A DNA stretch of 64,000 nt from Actinosynnema sp042752395 (GTDB lineage: Bacteria > Actinomycetota > Actinomycetes > Mycobacteriales > Pseudonocardiaceae). The notes beneath the pieces were generated by a model that saw only the letters and a program-made list of their open reading frames with translations, did no database searches and was not told where the DNA came from. Where the stretch lies: positions 1-64,000 of the forward strand of contig NZ_JBHYXZ010000023.1 in assembly GCF_042752395.1 (NCBI RefSeq), written 5' to 3'. The position numbers were made by a program, and so were the translations under genes. Of the stretch, positions 35,037 through 44,512 are shown piece by piece (positions within the stretch are counted from its first letter, which is position 1; the number at the start of each line of letters is the position of its first letter).

Positions 35037-36563
35037 CTACTGGGCGCGGGTGTAGACGAGTTCCGCGATCTCGGAGCGGTTGTTCTTGCCGCTGCCGCCC
35101 AGCTTCGTGATCCAGACCAGCAGGTGCTGGGTCGGCTCGTGGTCGGCCACCTGGATCTGGGTCTGGCCCGCCGACAGGGTCGCGGTCGCGATGACCTTCG
35201 TCTCCTCCAGCGGCGCATTCGGCGCGCCCGCGACCCGGATCTCCACCACGGTGCCCTCGCTGGGCGAGGTGATGGTGACCGAGGACAGCTTCACCGGCTC
35301 GGCGAAGCTCGCCATCAGGCCGACACCCGGCTTGAGCGCCGGGAACGGCTCGAAGTAGTTCTCGGTCTGCCACACCGTCGTGGGGTTGCCGTCCGCGGCC
35401 CGGCTCGCCCGGTTGGCGTTGTCGGGCTGGTTGGTCACGTCGTACACGCCGATCGACGCGGGCTGCACGGGACCGGCGGGCTGGGGCGCCGGCGGCGCGG
35501 GCTGGCCGCTCTGCCCCGGCGCGGTGGACTGGCCGATCACGACCGTCGGCCCGCCGCCGCCCGACGGCTCGTCGCTGAAGAAGTTGACGATCTGCACGCC
35601 GAGCCAGACCACCACGGCCAGCGTCGCCACCGCCAGCACGGCGACGCTGATCATGAGCTTGCGCTTGTGCTCCTTGTCGCGGACCGGGCGCTGCGTGGTC
35701 CACACCGCGCCGTCGTCCGCCGCGTCGGGCACCGGCTCGATCAGCGCGGTCTGCGCCTCGGACCGGGCGATCTGGTCCAGCACCTGCAGGATCGCGGCGC
35801 TGGTCCGGATGCCGCCGACGCTGGTGTCCTCCAGGCTGCGCACGGCGACCGACGACAGCTCGTGCGGCACGTACGGGCGCAGCGCGCTCGGCGCGAGCAC
35901 CGAGCCGTCCGGCCCCGTCGGCGCGACCGGCACGCCCTCCGGGCCGTTCGGCAGCGCCCACTTGCCGGTGAGCAGCAGGTACAGGATCGCGCCGAGGCCC
36001 TTGACGTCGTCCCGGGCGATCGCGTCCGGCCTCGGCCCGGGGAACGCGAGCCGCAGCCGGCCGTCCGACGTCACCCGGATGCGCTGCGGGTGGTCCGCGC
36101 CGAGCACGAGGCCCGCGTGGTGCGCGCCCTCGATCGCCGCGCCCAGCGGCTCCAGCAGCCGCGTCGCCGAGCCCGCGGGCAGCGGGCCCTCGGCGACCAG
36201 GTCCAGCAGGTCGGTGCCCTGCGTCCACTCGGCGACGATCACGGCGAGGATGCCCTCGTCCAGCCGGATCCCGGCGCCGGGGGTCAGCACGTCGATCACC
36301 CGGGCGACGCCCGGGTGGGTGAAGCTGGAGGCGTGCATCGCGCGTTCGGCGGTCCGCTTGGCCCGCGCGGCCGCCGCGTGGTCGGCCGGGTTGCCCACCA
36401 GCACGGTCAGCGCCACGTCCCGGTTGAGCTGGCCGTCCCTGGCCCGCCACAGGTGCGCGTCGCACCGGCGGTCCACCCCGGACCGGGCCAGCAACCGGTA
36501 CCGGCCGTCGCCGATCACCCCGCCGGGCACCAGCGAGGTGTTCTGGATCGGACCGCTGCTCAC
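35037..36563 (-). CDS. Membrane pseudokinase with extracytoplasmic discoidin-like domain
   Basis: A 508-residue protein kinase relative that lies where Mycobacterium has the kinase-like part of MviN (Rv3910). Residues about 15-270 follow the kinase fold, but key residues are lost: the VAIK lysine is Thr53 (VALTVL), the catalytic HRD loop reads LGADHPQRI, and the DFG motif is AFPG. A membrane helix covers about 303-328, a Gly/Pro/Gln linker follows, and residues about 385-508 resemble an F5/8-type C (discoidin) beta-sandwich. In mycobacteria the homologous pseudokinase binds FhaA to control MurJ. The start is GTG. Confidence 0.87.
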   Translation of the reverse strand: MSSGPIQNTSLVPGGVIGDGRYRLLARSGVDRRCDAHLWRARDGQLNRDVALTVLVGNPADHAAAARAKRTAERAMHASSFTHPGVARVIDVLTPGAGIRLDEGILAVIVAEWTQGTDLLDLVAEGPLPAGSATRLLEPLGAAIEGAHHAGLVLGADHPQRIRVTSDGRLRLAFPGPRPDAIARDDVKGLGAILYLLLTGKWALPNGPEGVPVAPTGPDGSVLAPSALRPYVPHELSSVAVRSLEDTSVGGIRTSAAILQVLDQIARSEAQTALIEPVPDAADDGAVWTTQRPVRDKEHKRKLMISVAVLAVATLAVVVWLGVQIVNFFSDEPSGGGGPTVVIGQSTAPGQSGQPAPPAPQPAGPVQPASIGVYDVTNQPDNANRASRAADGNPTTVWQTENYFEPFPALKPGVGLMASFAEPVKLSSVTITSPSEGTVVEIRVAGAPNAPLEETKVIATATLSAGQTQIQVADHEPTQHLLVWITKLGGSGKNNRSEIAELVYTRAQ

Positions 36564-36600
36564 GGGGCCGAGGGTACGTGACCGCGTGGTGTCACAGGGG

Positions 36601-38238
36601 TCATCGACGGCCCACCAAACGACTGATCTTGGCGACCGCGGGCCTCACTTCCGGCACCCGGAACAGGGCCAGCAGCAGGAAGCTCAGCGGCAGGCCGACG
36701 AGCGCCTGGATCACGACCTCCACCCAGGCGGCCACCACGCGGGACTCGATTCCCACCCCGTGGACGGCGAGCCACGCCAGCCCGGTCGCCGCCGCGAACG
36801 CGATCGCGGACGCCACGACCGTGAGGCAGATGGTCCACGCGGTGTACCCGGTGCGCAGCCGGCCGAGCCGCAGCCGCAGCCAGAGCTGGCCGACCAGCGC
36901 GCCGACGACGAAGCTCAGCGACATGGCGATCGACACGGCGACCGCCAGCTTGTCCGGCGGGGAGACCGCCAGGAACCCGTAGAGCAGCCCGATCCGGACC
37001 ACCACGATGATCCCCTGGATGATCGTCGGCGTCCGGGCGTCCTTCAACGCGTAGAAGACCCGCAGCTGGAGCAGGGTGATCGCGTAGGGCACCAGGCCGA
37101 ACGCCGACAGCGCGAGCGCCGTGCCGATCTCCTCGCCGCCGCCGAGGCCGGACCGGCCGAACGAGAACAGGGCCAGGCCGATCGACACCCCGGACACCGT
37201 CATCAGCGCGCTGAACGGCATCAGCAGGATCGACGACATCCGGTTGCCGAACGCCAGGTCGCCCACCAGGGCGTTGGTGTCGTGCGCCGCCGCCGCGCGG
37301 CTCATCTTCGGCATGAGCGCGGTCAGCAGCGACACGCCCAGCACCCCGTAGGGCACCTGGGCGATCAGCCACTGCATGTTGTAGACCGTGATCGCGCCGC
37401 TGTCGTGCGTCGCGACCTTGGTCAGCACCACCATGCTGACGAACCCGAGCGCCACGTACAGCAGCACCCAGAACGCGAGGCCGCCGAACTCCGACAGCCG
37501 CCGGTCCCAGCCCCACCGCCAGCGGAACCGGAACCCGGTCCGCCGCAGCGCGGGCACCAGCACGGACGCCTGGACCGCCACGCCGAGCATCGTGCCGAGG
37601 CCGAGGACGAGCAGCTTCGGCTCGCCCATCCGCACCGGGTCGAGGGAGATCTCGCCCGGCATGAGCCAGTACACGACCAGCGTGATGATCACGACGAGGT
37701 TGTTGAGCACCGGCGCCCACGTGGGCAGGCCGAACACGTGCCTGGTGTTGAGGATCGCGCCGATCAGCGCGGACAGCCCGTAGAACACGATGCCGGGCAG
37801 CACCAGGTAGGCGAAAGCGGTGACCAGCTCGGGGTTCGCGTCGGACGAGTCGATGAACAGCCCGGTCAGCAGCGGCGCGCAGGCGATCGCGATGATCGTG
37901 CCGACGCCCAGGACCACCGCCGACATGGTGATCATCCACTGGGCGTACGACTCGCCGTTGTCGCCGTCCTCCTTCTCGGCGCGCACCAGCAGCGGGATGG
38001 CCACGCTGGTCAGCACGCCGCCGAGCAGCAGCTCGTTGATCATCGTCGGGAGCGTGGTCGCGACCTGGTAGGAGTCGTTGAGCACATCGACGCCGACGAT
38101 CGTGATCAGCAGCAGCTTGGACAGCAGCCCGGAGGCGCGGCTGACGATCGTGGCGATGGCCATCGAGCCGCTGGCGCGCGCCAGCGACGGGCCGCCCTGC
38201 GGCTGCTGCTCCTGCGTCACCGTGGTTGTTCCGCTCAA
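36601..38238 (-). CDS. murJ: Lipid II flippase MurJ (MviN)
   Basis: A membrane protein of about 545 residues with 14 predicted helices, the flippase that moves the peptidoglycan precursor lipid II across the membrane. The N-terminal helix begins GSMAIATIVSRASGLLSK with the conserved Arg of the MurJ cavity, and LLLGGVLTSVAIPLL follows. The start is TTG at 38238 (overlapping the upstream stop, TTGA) or GTG at 38220; I cannot decide. The pseudokinase gene follows within 38 bases and is very probably its regulator. Confidence 0.93.
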   Translation of the reverse strand: MSGTTTVTQEQQPQGGPSLARASGSMAIATIVSRASGLLSKLLLITIVGVDVLNDSYQVATTLPTMINELLLGGVLTSVAIPLLVRAEKEDGDNGESYAQWMITMSAVVLGVGTIIAIACAPLLTGLFIDSSDANPELVTAFAYLVLPGIVFYGLSALIGAILNTRHVFGLPTWAPVLNNLVVIITLVVYWLMPGEISLDPVRMGEPKLLVLGLGTMLGVAVQASVLVPALRRTGFRFRWRWGWDRRLSEFGGLAFWVLLYVALGFVSMVVLTKVATHDSGAITVYNMQWLIAQVPYGVLGVSLLTALMPKMSRAAAAHDTNALVGDLAFGNRMSSILLMPFSALMTVSGVSIGLALFSFGRSGLGGGEEIGTALALSAFGLVPYAITLLQLRVFYALKDARTPTIIQGIIVVVRIGLLYGFLAVSPPDKLAVAVSIAMSLSFVVGALVGQLWLRLRLGRLRTGYTAWTICLTVVASAIAFAAATGLAWLAVHGVGIESRVVAAWVEVVIQALVGLPLSFLLLALFRVPEVRPAVAKISRLVGRR

Positions 38239-40499
38239 CTCGCGTTCGACCTCTCCGGGGGCGTGACCGCGCTCGCGTCGTCCGGCACCTGCGCCGCGGC
38301 GGCCCGCGACGCGCGGACCCGGCGGTAGATCCGCCGCGCGGACAGCAGCACCAGCGCGGCGCCGGCCAGGCCGGTGATCACGACGGTGATCGTCCCGTAC
38401 GCGGACGACGACACCTCCAGCCGGGCCCGTTGGCCCAGCTCGACGCCGCTGGTCGTGACCAGGCGGACGTGCACCGGGAAGCGCCCGGACCGCTGCACCT
38501 CCACCGGCACCCGCACCAGGCGGTCGCCGCGCGCGGGCAGCTCGATGTCGGACAGGTCCTTGGCCACGATGCCCGGCGTGTCCTCGATCACGATCCGCAC
38601 CGTGATCCGCACGTCGAGCCGGTTCTTGATGGACAGCGGGATGGGGCTGTCGCCGGAGCCGAGCAGGATCGGGCTGTTCGGCTCGGTCACCGTGACCTGG
38701 TCGCGCAGCCCGTCGATCTGGTCGCGGGCCACCGTCAACGCGGCGCGCGCCCCGTCCTCGTTGCCCCGCCACGCGCCCGACACGGCACGCAGCAGGCTCA
38801 TCCGCAGCGGGTCGATCAGGTCGCCCGGCGCGGCGGACGCCGCGTCCGGTTGGCTCATCGACTCCGCGAGCTGCTGGAGCCCGCCCCACGACTCGGACAC
38901 CGACGCGGTGACCGCGGGCGGCACCTCGCGCGCGCCCGCCTCGACCGGGTAGCTCAGCGCCGCGGTCTGCTCCGGAGGGGCGGCGAGCAGCGACTCCAGC
39001 CCGACGGCGGTCGCGAAGTTGCCCGCGACCAGGGACTTCGCCGTGCGCAGCAACGTGTCGACCTCGCCGGTCGGCGCGTTCCACCGGCGCGGCGGCGCGA
39101 CGACCACGTGCTGCCCGGTGCTCTGGAAACCCGCCCGGAACGTGAGCGCGGCCAGCGCGTTCTGCACCGACACCGGCCGGGTCTCGCTGGGCGTGGTCAC
39201 GCCCGCGACCGGCCGCGTGGTCGCGGCGCCCTGCAACGCGTCGGAGACCATGCCGTCGATGCGCACGGCGGTGACCGGCGTGCCCTCGGCCTGGTCGAAC
39301 CGGACCGGCCCGGTGCCGGGCGTGCCCGCGACGGCCGACTGGTCCAGCACCAGCGAGGTGACCCCGCGCCGGGTCAGGTCCGACAGCGCCTGCTGGTCGA
39401 GCACGCCGTCGTCGGGCCAGGTCAGGCCCTGGGTCGGCTGCACGCCGAGGATCTGGCGGACCACCTCCGCGCCGCCGAGCGCGAGTTCGCCCAGACCGGT
39501 GAGCTGGGCGCGTGACAGCGCCACGAGGTCGGCGTCCGCGTCGGGCAGCGCGATCACGCACCGCCCGGCGACCAGCAGGCGCAGCCGGTCGAGCCACAGC
39601 TCCGCGCCGCTGCGGCCCTTGCCCTCGCCCTTGCCGCGCACCTCGTAGCCGCGGGTCATCGCGTCCACCGTGCGCAGCAGGTCCGGGTCGACGGCCAGGC
39701 ACACCCCGGCCGCCAACGGGCTCGCCAGCGCCGACTCGTAGGCCATGAGCAGGCCGTACAGCCGGCCACCCATGGACACGGAGCCGGCCAGGTCGTCGTC
39801 GGTGAGCACGGTCGGCGAGGTGGAGACCACGCGCGGCCGGTCGGCCAGCGGCCACAGCAGGGTGAGCTTGGCCGGGTTGTCGGGCGGCGTCGGCGCCTCG
39901 CCGCCGGGCATCGCGAGCACGGGCAGCAGGGTGCTCAGCGCGGCCAGCCGGGCGCGCCCGCCGAAGTCGGGGACGCCGTTGATGTTCGCCAGGATCGGGT
40001 AGATGCCCGGCTCGGTGATCCGCAACGAGGTCGGGCCGTTGCCCCGCAGCGGCACGGTCAGCTCGAACGGCTTCGACTCGTTCTGCTCCAGCCGGTCGGC
40101 GACCGGGGTGAAGTTGGGCTGCACGAGTTCGGCGTCGGTCGGCTCGCGCAGCGCCTTGCGGACCTCTTCCTCGGTGGTCAGCGCCTCGCCGCGCTCCAGG
40201 CGCAGCTCGATGTCCTCGATCGGCCGGTCGCCGACGTTGACCACCTTGCCGGAGATGGTGACGGAGTCGGGACCGTCGGACGTGATCACCCGCGGGGTCA
40301 TCACCTCGACGTCCAGGCGCAGCCACACCTGCGACTGCTGGCCGGGCTGGCTGGACAACGCCCTGGTGGCCCACACCTGGGTCGCGGGCGCCGGTCGGAT
40401 GGGCAGCCGCCCGTTGTCGCCGGGCGCCGCGGGGGCCGCGGACGCCGTCGTCACGACCAGGATCCCCGCCGCCGCGAGTGCGGACAGCAGTCGCTTCAC
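38235..40499 (-). CDS. DUF6049 secreted/membrane protein
   Basis: A 754-residue protein with an N-terminal signal peptide (MKRLLSALAAAGILVVTTASA), a large extracytoplasmic part, and a C-terminal membrane helix near residues 700-722 followed by a short basic cytoplasmic tail. The external part has Ig-like beta regions at both ends. It corresponds to mycobacterial Rv3909, always found between mutT4 and murJ; function unknown but the neighbourhood suggests cell-wall assembly. The GTG start overlaps the mutT4 stop (GTGA), and the stop overlaps murJ. Confidence 0.88.
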   Translation of the reverse strand: MKRLLSALAAAGILVVTTASAAPAAPGDNGRLPIRPAPATQVWATRALSSQPGQQSQVWLRLDVEVMTPRVITSDGPDSVTISGKVVNVGDRPIEDIELRLERGEALTTEEEVRKALREPTDAELVQPNFTPVADRLEQNESKPFELTVPLRGNGPTSLRITEPGIYPILANINGVPDFGGRARLAALSTLLPVLAMPGGEAPTPPDNPAKLTLLWPLADRPRVVSTSPTVLTDDDLAGSVSMGGRLYGLLMAYESALASPLAAGVCLAVDPDLLRTVDAMTRGYEVRGKGEGKGRSGAELWLDRLRLLVAGRCVIALPDADADLVALSRAQLTGLGELALGGAEVVRQILGVQPTQGLTWPDDGVLDQQALSDLTRRGVTSLVLDQSAVAGTPGTGPVRFDQAEGTPVTAVRIDGMVSDALQGAATTRPVAGVTTPSETRPVSVQNALAALTFRAGFQSTGQHVVVAPPRRWNAPTGEVDTLLRTAKSLVAGNFATAVGLESLLAAPPEQTAALSYPVEAGAREVPPAVTASVSESWGGLQQLAESMSQPDAASAAPGDLIDPLRMSLLRAVSGAWRGNEDGARAALTVARDQIDGLRDQVTVTEPNSPILLGSGDSPIPLSIKNRLDVRITVRIVIEDTPGIVAKDLSDIELPARGDRLVRVPVEVQRSGRFPVHVRLVTTSGVELGQRARLEVSSSAYGTITVVITGLAGAALVLLSARRIYRRVRASRAAAAQVPDDASAVTPPERSNAS

Positions 40500-41014
40500 G
40501 CCGACTCCGCTCCGTCCGTCTGGTACTCGGCGAGCAGTTCGGCGGCTCGGCGCACCAGTCGACGCTCGTCCGCGTAGGCGAGCCGGTCGTCCAGTTCGCC
40601 CAGGGGCACCCACGCCACCTCGGTGACCTCCACGTCTTCGTCGGAAAGCTCGCCACCCACCGCCTCCAGCAGGAAGTGGTGGACGGTCTTGTGCACCCGC
40701 CGGTCCTCGGCGACGAACCAGTAGTCGATCGAGCCGAGGGGGCGGAGCACCCTGCTATGAATACCCGTCTCCTCGGCGACCTCGCGCACCGCGGTCTGTT
40801 CCGCGGTCTCCCCGGCCTCGATGTGGCCCTTGGGCAGCGACCACAGCAGCCGGCCGCGGCGGTCCAGCCGCCCGATGATCGCGGCGACGTGCTGCTCGAA
40901 GTCCAGCACGAGCCCGCCCGCGGACGTCTCGTCGACCGTCTTCAGCCGGCGACCGCGGCGCCGGGTCCGGCGCCTCGGCTTGGGACCGCCGGAGCGACCG
41001 GACGACTGGGGCAT
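40496..41014 (-). CDS. mutT4: Nudix hydrolase, MutT4 type
   Basis: A 172-residue Nudix protein. A basic N-terminal tail (PKPRRRTRRRGRRLK) precedes the domain; the Nudix box is at residues 63-85 (GHIEAGETAEQTAVREVAEETGI) with its metal-binding glutamates. It is syntenic with Rv3908 (mutT4), one of the mycobacterial MutT-type proteins that clean the nucleotide pool or, in some reports, hydrolyse other nucleotides. The ATG has only a weak ribosome site. It overlaps the DUF6049 gene and is divergent from cca. Confidence 0.88.
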   Translation of the reverse strand: MPQSSGRSGGPKPRRRTRRRGRRLKTVDETSAGGLVLDFEQHVAAIIGRLDRRGRLLWSLPKGHIEAGETAEQTAVREVAEETGIHSRVLRPLGSIDYWFVAEDRRVHKTVHHFLLEAVGGELSDEDVEVTEVAWVPLGELDDRLAYADERRLVRRAAELLAEYQTDGAESA

Positions 41015-41093
41015 GCTCTGATGGTAGTGGCGACCAGCGATTACGGGACGTGGCCAGGGTGTTGCCGCCCGTGATCGACATCGGGTGGTCCCC

Positions 41094-41102
41094 TGTGGAC
41101 AA
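41094..41102 (-). promoter_or_regulatory. DnaA box between mutT4 and cca
   Basis: TGTGGACAA is a perfect minus-strand DnaA box in the 130-base divergent intergenic region. A single site; role unknown. Confidence 0.45.
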
Positions 41103-41144
41103 CTCGTTCTGCCGGCGTGGTCGCGCCCAGTACCCTGGCTCCCC

Positions 41145-42602
41145 GTGTCCGGACCACTCGCACCCACCGCCACTTCTCCTGGGCAGGACAATGCCGTGGT
41201 GGAACAGCTCAGCGCCCTCCCCGTCGCCGAGGAACTGGCCGCCCGCTTCGCCGCCGCGGGCCACCGCCTGTACCTGGTGGGCGGCAGCGTGCGCGACGCC
41301 GTGCTCGGGCGGCTGTCCGGCGACCTCGACTTCACCACCGACGCGCGCCCGCCGCGGATCCTGTCCCTGCTCAAGGGCTGGGCGGACGCGATCTGGGACA
41401 CCGGCATCGCGTTCGGCACGGTCGGCGCGACCAAGTACGGGCAGACGGTCGAGATCACCACGTTCCGCGCGGACACCTACGACGGCGTGACCCGCAACCC
41501 CGAGGTGACCTTCGGCGACACCGTCGAGGGCGACCTGGTCCGCCGCGACTTCACGGTCAACGCGATGGCCTACGACGTGGTGAACCGGCAGCTCATCGAC
41601 CCGACCGGCGGCCGCGAGGCGCTGCGGGCGAAGGTGCTGGACACCCCCGCGACCCCGCAGGAGTCGTTCTCCGACGACCCGCTGCGGATGCTGCGCGCGG
41701 CCCGGTTCGTCTCCCAGCTCGGCTTCACCGTCGCGCCGCGCGTGCTCGACGCCATGGCGGCCATGGCCGGCGAGCTGACCCGCATCACCGCGGAACGGGT
41801 GCAGGTCGAGCTGTCCAAGCTGCTCACCGGCGCGCACCCCCGCGCGGGCGTCGAGCTGATGGTCGAGGCCCGGCTCGCCGACGTGGTGCTGCCCGAGCTG
41901 CCCGCGATGAAGCTGGAGATCGACGAGCACCACCAGCACAAGGACGTCTACCACCACTCGCTGGTCGTGCTCGACCAGGCCGTCGACCTGGAGGGCGACA
42001 CCGGGCCGGACCTGGTGCTGCGGCTGGCCGCGCTGCTGCACGACGTGGGCAAGCCGGACACGCGGCGGTTCGAGGAGGGCGGCGGGGTGTCGTTCCACCA
42101 CCACGAGGTGGTCGGGGCGAAGATGGTCCGCAAGCGTTTGCGCGCGTTGAAGTACTCGAAGGAGGTCGTCGAGGACGTCGCCCAGCTCGTGTACCTCCAC
42201 CTGCGCTTCCACGGCTACGGCAGCGGCGGGTGGACCGACTCGGCGGTGCGCCGGTACGTCACCGACGCGGGTCACCTGCTGCCCCGCCTGCACAAGCTGG
42301 TCCGCGCCGATTGCACGACGCGCAACCGGCGCAAGGCCAACGCGTTGCAGCGCACCTACGACGACCTGGAGCGCCGCATCGAGCGGATCGCCGCCGAGGA
42401 GGACCTCAAGCGCGTCCGGCCCGACCTCGACGGCAACGAGATCATGCGGCTGCTGGGCCTGCCGCCGGGGCCGCTGGTCGGCAAGGCGTGGAAGTTCCTC
42501 AAGGAGCTGCGGCTGGACCGAGGTCCGCTCGACCACGACGAGGCGGTCGCGGAGCTGCTCGCGTGGGCGCGCGCGGAGGGCGTCCGGCCACCGGGTGACT
42601 AA
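41145..42602 (+). CDS. cca: CCA tRNA nucleotidyltransferase
   Basis: A 485-residue class II nucleotidyltransferase that adds or repairs the 3' CCA of tRNAs; the tRNA genes in this window lack encoded CCA. The active site is LVGGSVRDAVLG with GDLDFTTDA (Asp60, Asp62), followed by the RRDFTVNAMA motif and the tRNA-binding DPLRMLRAARF. A C-terminal HD domain is present (LLHDVGKPDTR). Synteny with Rv3907c (pcnA) agrees. The GTG at 41145 sits nine bases after TACCCT, a possible -10, so the mRNA may be leaderless. Confidence 0.93.
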   Translation: MSGPLAPTATSPGQDNAVVEQLSALPVAEELAARFAAAGHRLYLVGGSVRDAVLGRLSGDLDFTTDARPPRILSLLKGWADAIWDTGIAFGTVGATKYGQTVEITTFRADTYDGVTRNPEVTFGDTVEGDLVRRDFTVNAMAYDVVNRQLIDPTGGREALRAKVLDTPATPQESFSDDPLRMLRAARFVSQLGFTVAPRVLDAMAAMAGELTRITAERVQVELSKLLTGAHPRAGVELMVEARLADVVLPELPAMKLEIDEHHQHKDVYHHSLVVLDQAVDLEGDTGPDLVLRLAALLHDVGKPDTRRFEEGGGVSFHHHEVVGAKMVRKRLRALKYSKEVVEDVAQLVYLHLRFHGYGSGGWTDSAVRRYVTDAGHLLPRLHKLVRADCTTRNRRKANALQRTYDDLERRIERIAAEEDLKRVRPDLDGNEIMRLLGLPPGPLVGKAWKFLKELRLDRGPLDHDEAVAELLAWARAEGVRPPGD

Positions 42603-42699
42603 CACCAAGTGACCAATCTCGGGCTTTCGGCTTGGCCAGTGACAGGCCGTTGCGACACCATGACTGTGTGCGTCGAACGCGCACTGGGGGTGGTGTCGC

Positions 42700-42957
42700 A
42701 TGAACGCTTGGGGACTGTCCGAGGGGGGCGCCCGGGCACAGGGCCTGGACGGGCTGGACGATCGGCAGCGGGCCGTGCTCCGCTGCCTGGCCAGGGGGCT
42801 CGCCGACCACGAGATAGCGCGGGTGCTGGCGCTGAGCCAGCAGCAGGTGGGCGCGGTGGTGTCGGAGATCCTGCGGGCGCTGAACCTGCGCGACCGGATG
42901 GCCGCGGTGGTCTACGCGCACGAGACGGGCATCATCCGCCTGCCCCTGCCGCGCTGA
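42700..42957 (+). CDS. Orphan LuxR-type helix-turn-helix protein
   Basis: An 85-residue protein that is little more than a LuxR/GerE DNA-binding domain (residues about 17-80: LDDRQRAVLRCLARGLADHEIARVLALSQQQVGAVVSEILRALNLRDR). There is no receiver or sensor domain, so it would act as an autonomous binder or partner with another regulator. The ATG follows GGGGG. Its last 26 bases overlap the end of the convergent MFS gene. Confidence 0.85.
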   Translation: MNAWGLSEGGARAQGLDGLDDRQRAVLRCLARGLADHEIARVLALSQQQVGAVVSEILRALNLRDRMAAVVYAHETGIIRLPLPR

Positions 42958-44251
42958 GGGCGGCCGACCGCCTGGCCAGCGCCAGGTAGCCGACCAGGCC
43001 GAGCAGGTAGGTCACCGTGGCGGCGACCAGCAGGCCGGGCGACCGGCCGTCGAGCGGGACCACGGCCGCCGCGGCGGTGACGGCCGCCACCTGGGTGGCG
43101 TTGAACAGCGTGTCGTACAGGGCGAACACCCGGCCGCGGACCTCGTCGCCGATGTCGCCCTGCACGGCCGCGTCCACGCACAGCTTCACCACCTGGCCCG
43201 CGAACGTGAGCACGAAGGACGCGACCAGCGTGGTGGGCAGCAGCATCGGCAGGCCCAGGCCGAGCTGGGTGACCGCGGCCAGCAGCAGCGCGCCGCAGAT
43301 CGCACCGCGCCGGCCGAGCACGTCCACGACCCGGTCGGTGACCAGGCCCGCGACCAGGATGCCCGCGCCGCCCGCGACGGCGACCTCGCCGAGCCCCGCC
43401 ATGCCCGCCCGGAACGGCCCGAAGTCGGTGAACGTGGTGCGCATCAGCAGCAGCGTGAGCAGCAACGACGCGCCGAACGCGGCCCGGTGGGCGAGCAGCG
43501 CAAGCAGCGCGGCGGCGACGGCGGGCGCGCGCCAGGCGGCCCGCGCGCCGTCCAGCAGGCCCAGGGCGACCGCGGTCAGCGTGCGGCTGGGCTCGTCCAC
43601 CTCGTCGGGCCCGAGCGCGCCACGGGCGAAGCGGGACGCCAGGAAGGCGGCGGCCAGCGAACCGAGCACGGCGAACGTCGTGGTCCACGCCGAGCCGTCG
43701 TCGTCGGCGCCCAGCACCGACCGCAGGCCCACCGCGCACCCCGCGCCGAGCACGGCGGTCAGCGCGCCGAGCGTGGTGACGAACGCGTTCGCCTCGACCA
43801 GGTGGTCGGCGTCGACCACGTGCGGCAGGGACGCGGACAGGCCGGAGCCGACGAACCGGCTGACCCCGGTGACGAACAACGCCGAGGCGTACAGCGGCAG
43901 GCCGTCCAGCCCCAGCCCGACGGCCACCGCGGTGAGCAGGATGAAGACGGCGCGCGTGAGGTTCGCCACCACCAGCACCCGGCGGCGGTCCCACCGGTCC
44001 AGCAGGGCGCCCGCGAACGGGCCGACCACGGAGTACGGGAGCAGCAGCACGGCGAACCCGGCCGCGACGGCGAGCGGGTCCGCGTGGCGCTCGGGGTTGA
44101 ACAGGACCGCGCCCGCGAGACCGGCCTGGAACAGGCCGTCGCCCCACTGGGCCGCGAGCCGGGTAGCCAGCAACCGGCGGAAACCCGCCACCGCGAGGAG
44201 CTTGCGGACACCGAGGTGGTGCTTCGCCGCGGTGCTGCCGGCAGTGGTCAC
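42932..44251 (-). CDS. MFS transporter
   Basis: A 439-residue protein with about 12 membrane helices of the major facilitator superfamily, enterobactin-exporter/macrolide-efflux type. The loop after helix 2 carries GALLDRWDRRRVLVVAN, the MFS motif A (GxLaDRxxRR). Substrate unknown. The GTG start follows a leader with a strong hairpin at 44288-44316. Confidence 0.88.
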   Translation of the reverse strand: MTTAGSTAAKHHLGVRKLLAVAGFRRLLATRLAAQWGDGLFQAGLAGAVLFNPERHADPLAVAAGFAVLLLPYSVVGPFAGALLDRWDRRRVLVVANLTRAVFILLTAVAVGLGLDGLPLYASALFVTGVSRFVGSGLSASLPHVVDADHLVEANAFVTTLGALTAVLGAGCAVGLRSVLGADDDGSAWTTTFAVLGSLAAAFLASRFARGALGPDEVDEPSRTLTAVALGLLDGARAAWRAPAVAAALLALLAHRAAFGASLLLTLLLMRTTFTDFGPFRAGMAGLGEVAVAGGAGILVAGLVTDRVVDVLGRRGAICGALLLAAVTQLGLGLPMLLPTTLVASFVLTFAGQVVKLCVDAAVQGDIGDEVRGRVFALYDTLFNATQVAAVTAAAAVVPLDGRSPGLLVAATVTYLLGLVGYLALARRSAALSAAGAGG

Positions 44252-44287
44252 GGGACGAGCCTATGCCCCCGGCCGCGGGAACCACGA

Positions 44288-44316
44288 AGGCCGGACCCCG
44301 CGTGGGGTCCGGCCTC
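44288..44316. terminator. Isolated strong hairpin
   Basis: AGGCCGGACCCC and its complement around a four- to five-base loop (GCGTG), followed by CTCC. It stands about 40 bases upstream of the MFS start (minus) and about 200 before the UPF0301 gene (plus), so it fits no simple gene end. It may be an attenuator or block read-through between the divergent genes. Confidence 0.5.
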
Positions 44317-44512
44317 CCTGGTGCCAGGCGCCCGGTCGCCTCTCGGCGGGTGGCGCTGCGCGGCTCCAGCCGGACGGTATTCCGCGCAGGCTTTCAAGTG
44401 GGCCCGGGGGACTCGATGGCGCCTGACGTGTACTGCAACGAACACGGTAACCCGGATGTTCCCCCGCGGCCGAGGCGTCGTGTCGCCTTGGTCACGGCCG
44501 TTGTCTGGGATC

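Noticed and set aside
36599..36600. Possible frameshift between murJ and the pseudokinase, since they are one fused gene in Mycobacterium
   Set aside because: The pseudokinase has its own GTG start and complete N-terminus, and murJ ends normally with a full final helix, so separate genes are the simpler reading.
38239..40656. N-terminal extension of the murJ reading frame to about 1351 codons
   Set aside because: The upstream part is out of frame with the DUF6049 gene on the same strand and has no recognisable protein; murJ proper starts at 38238 or 38220.
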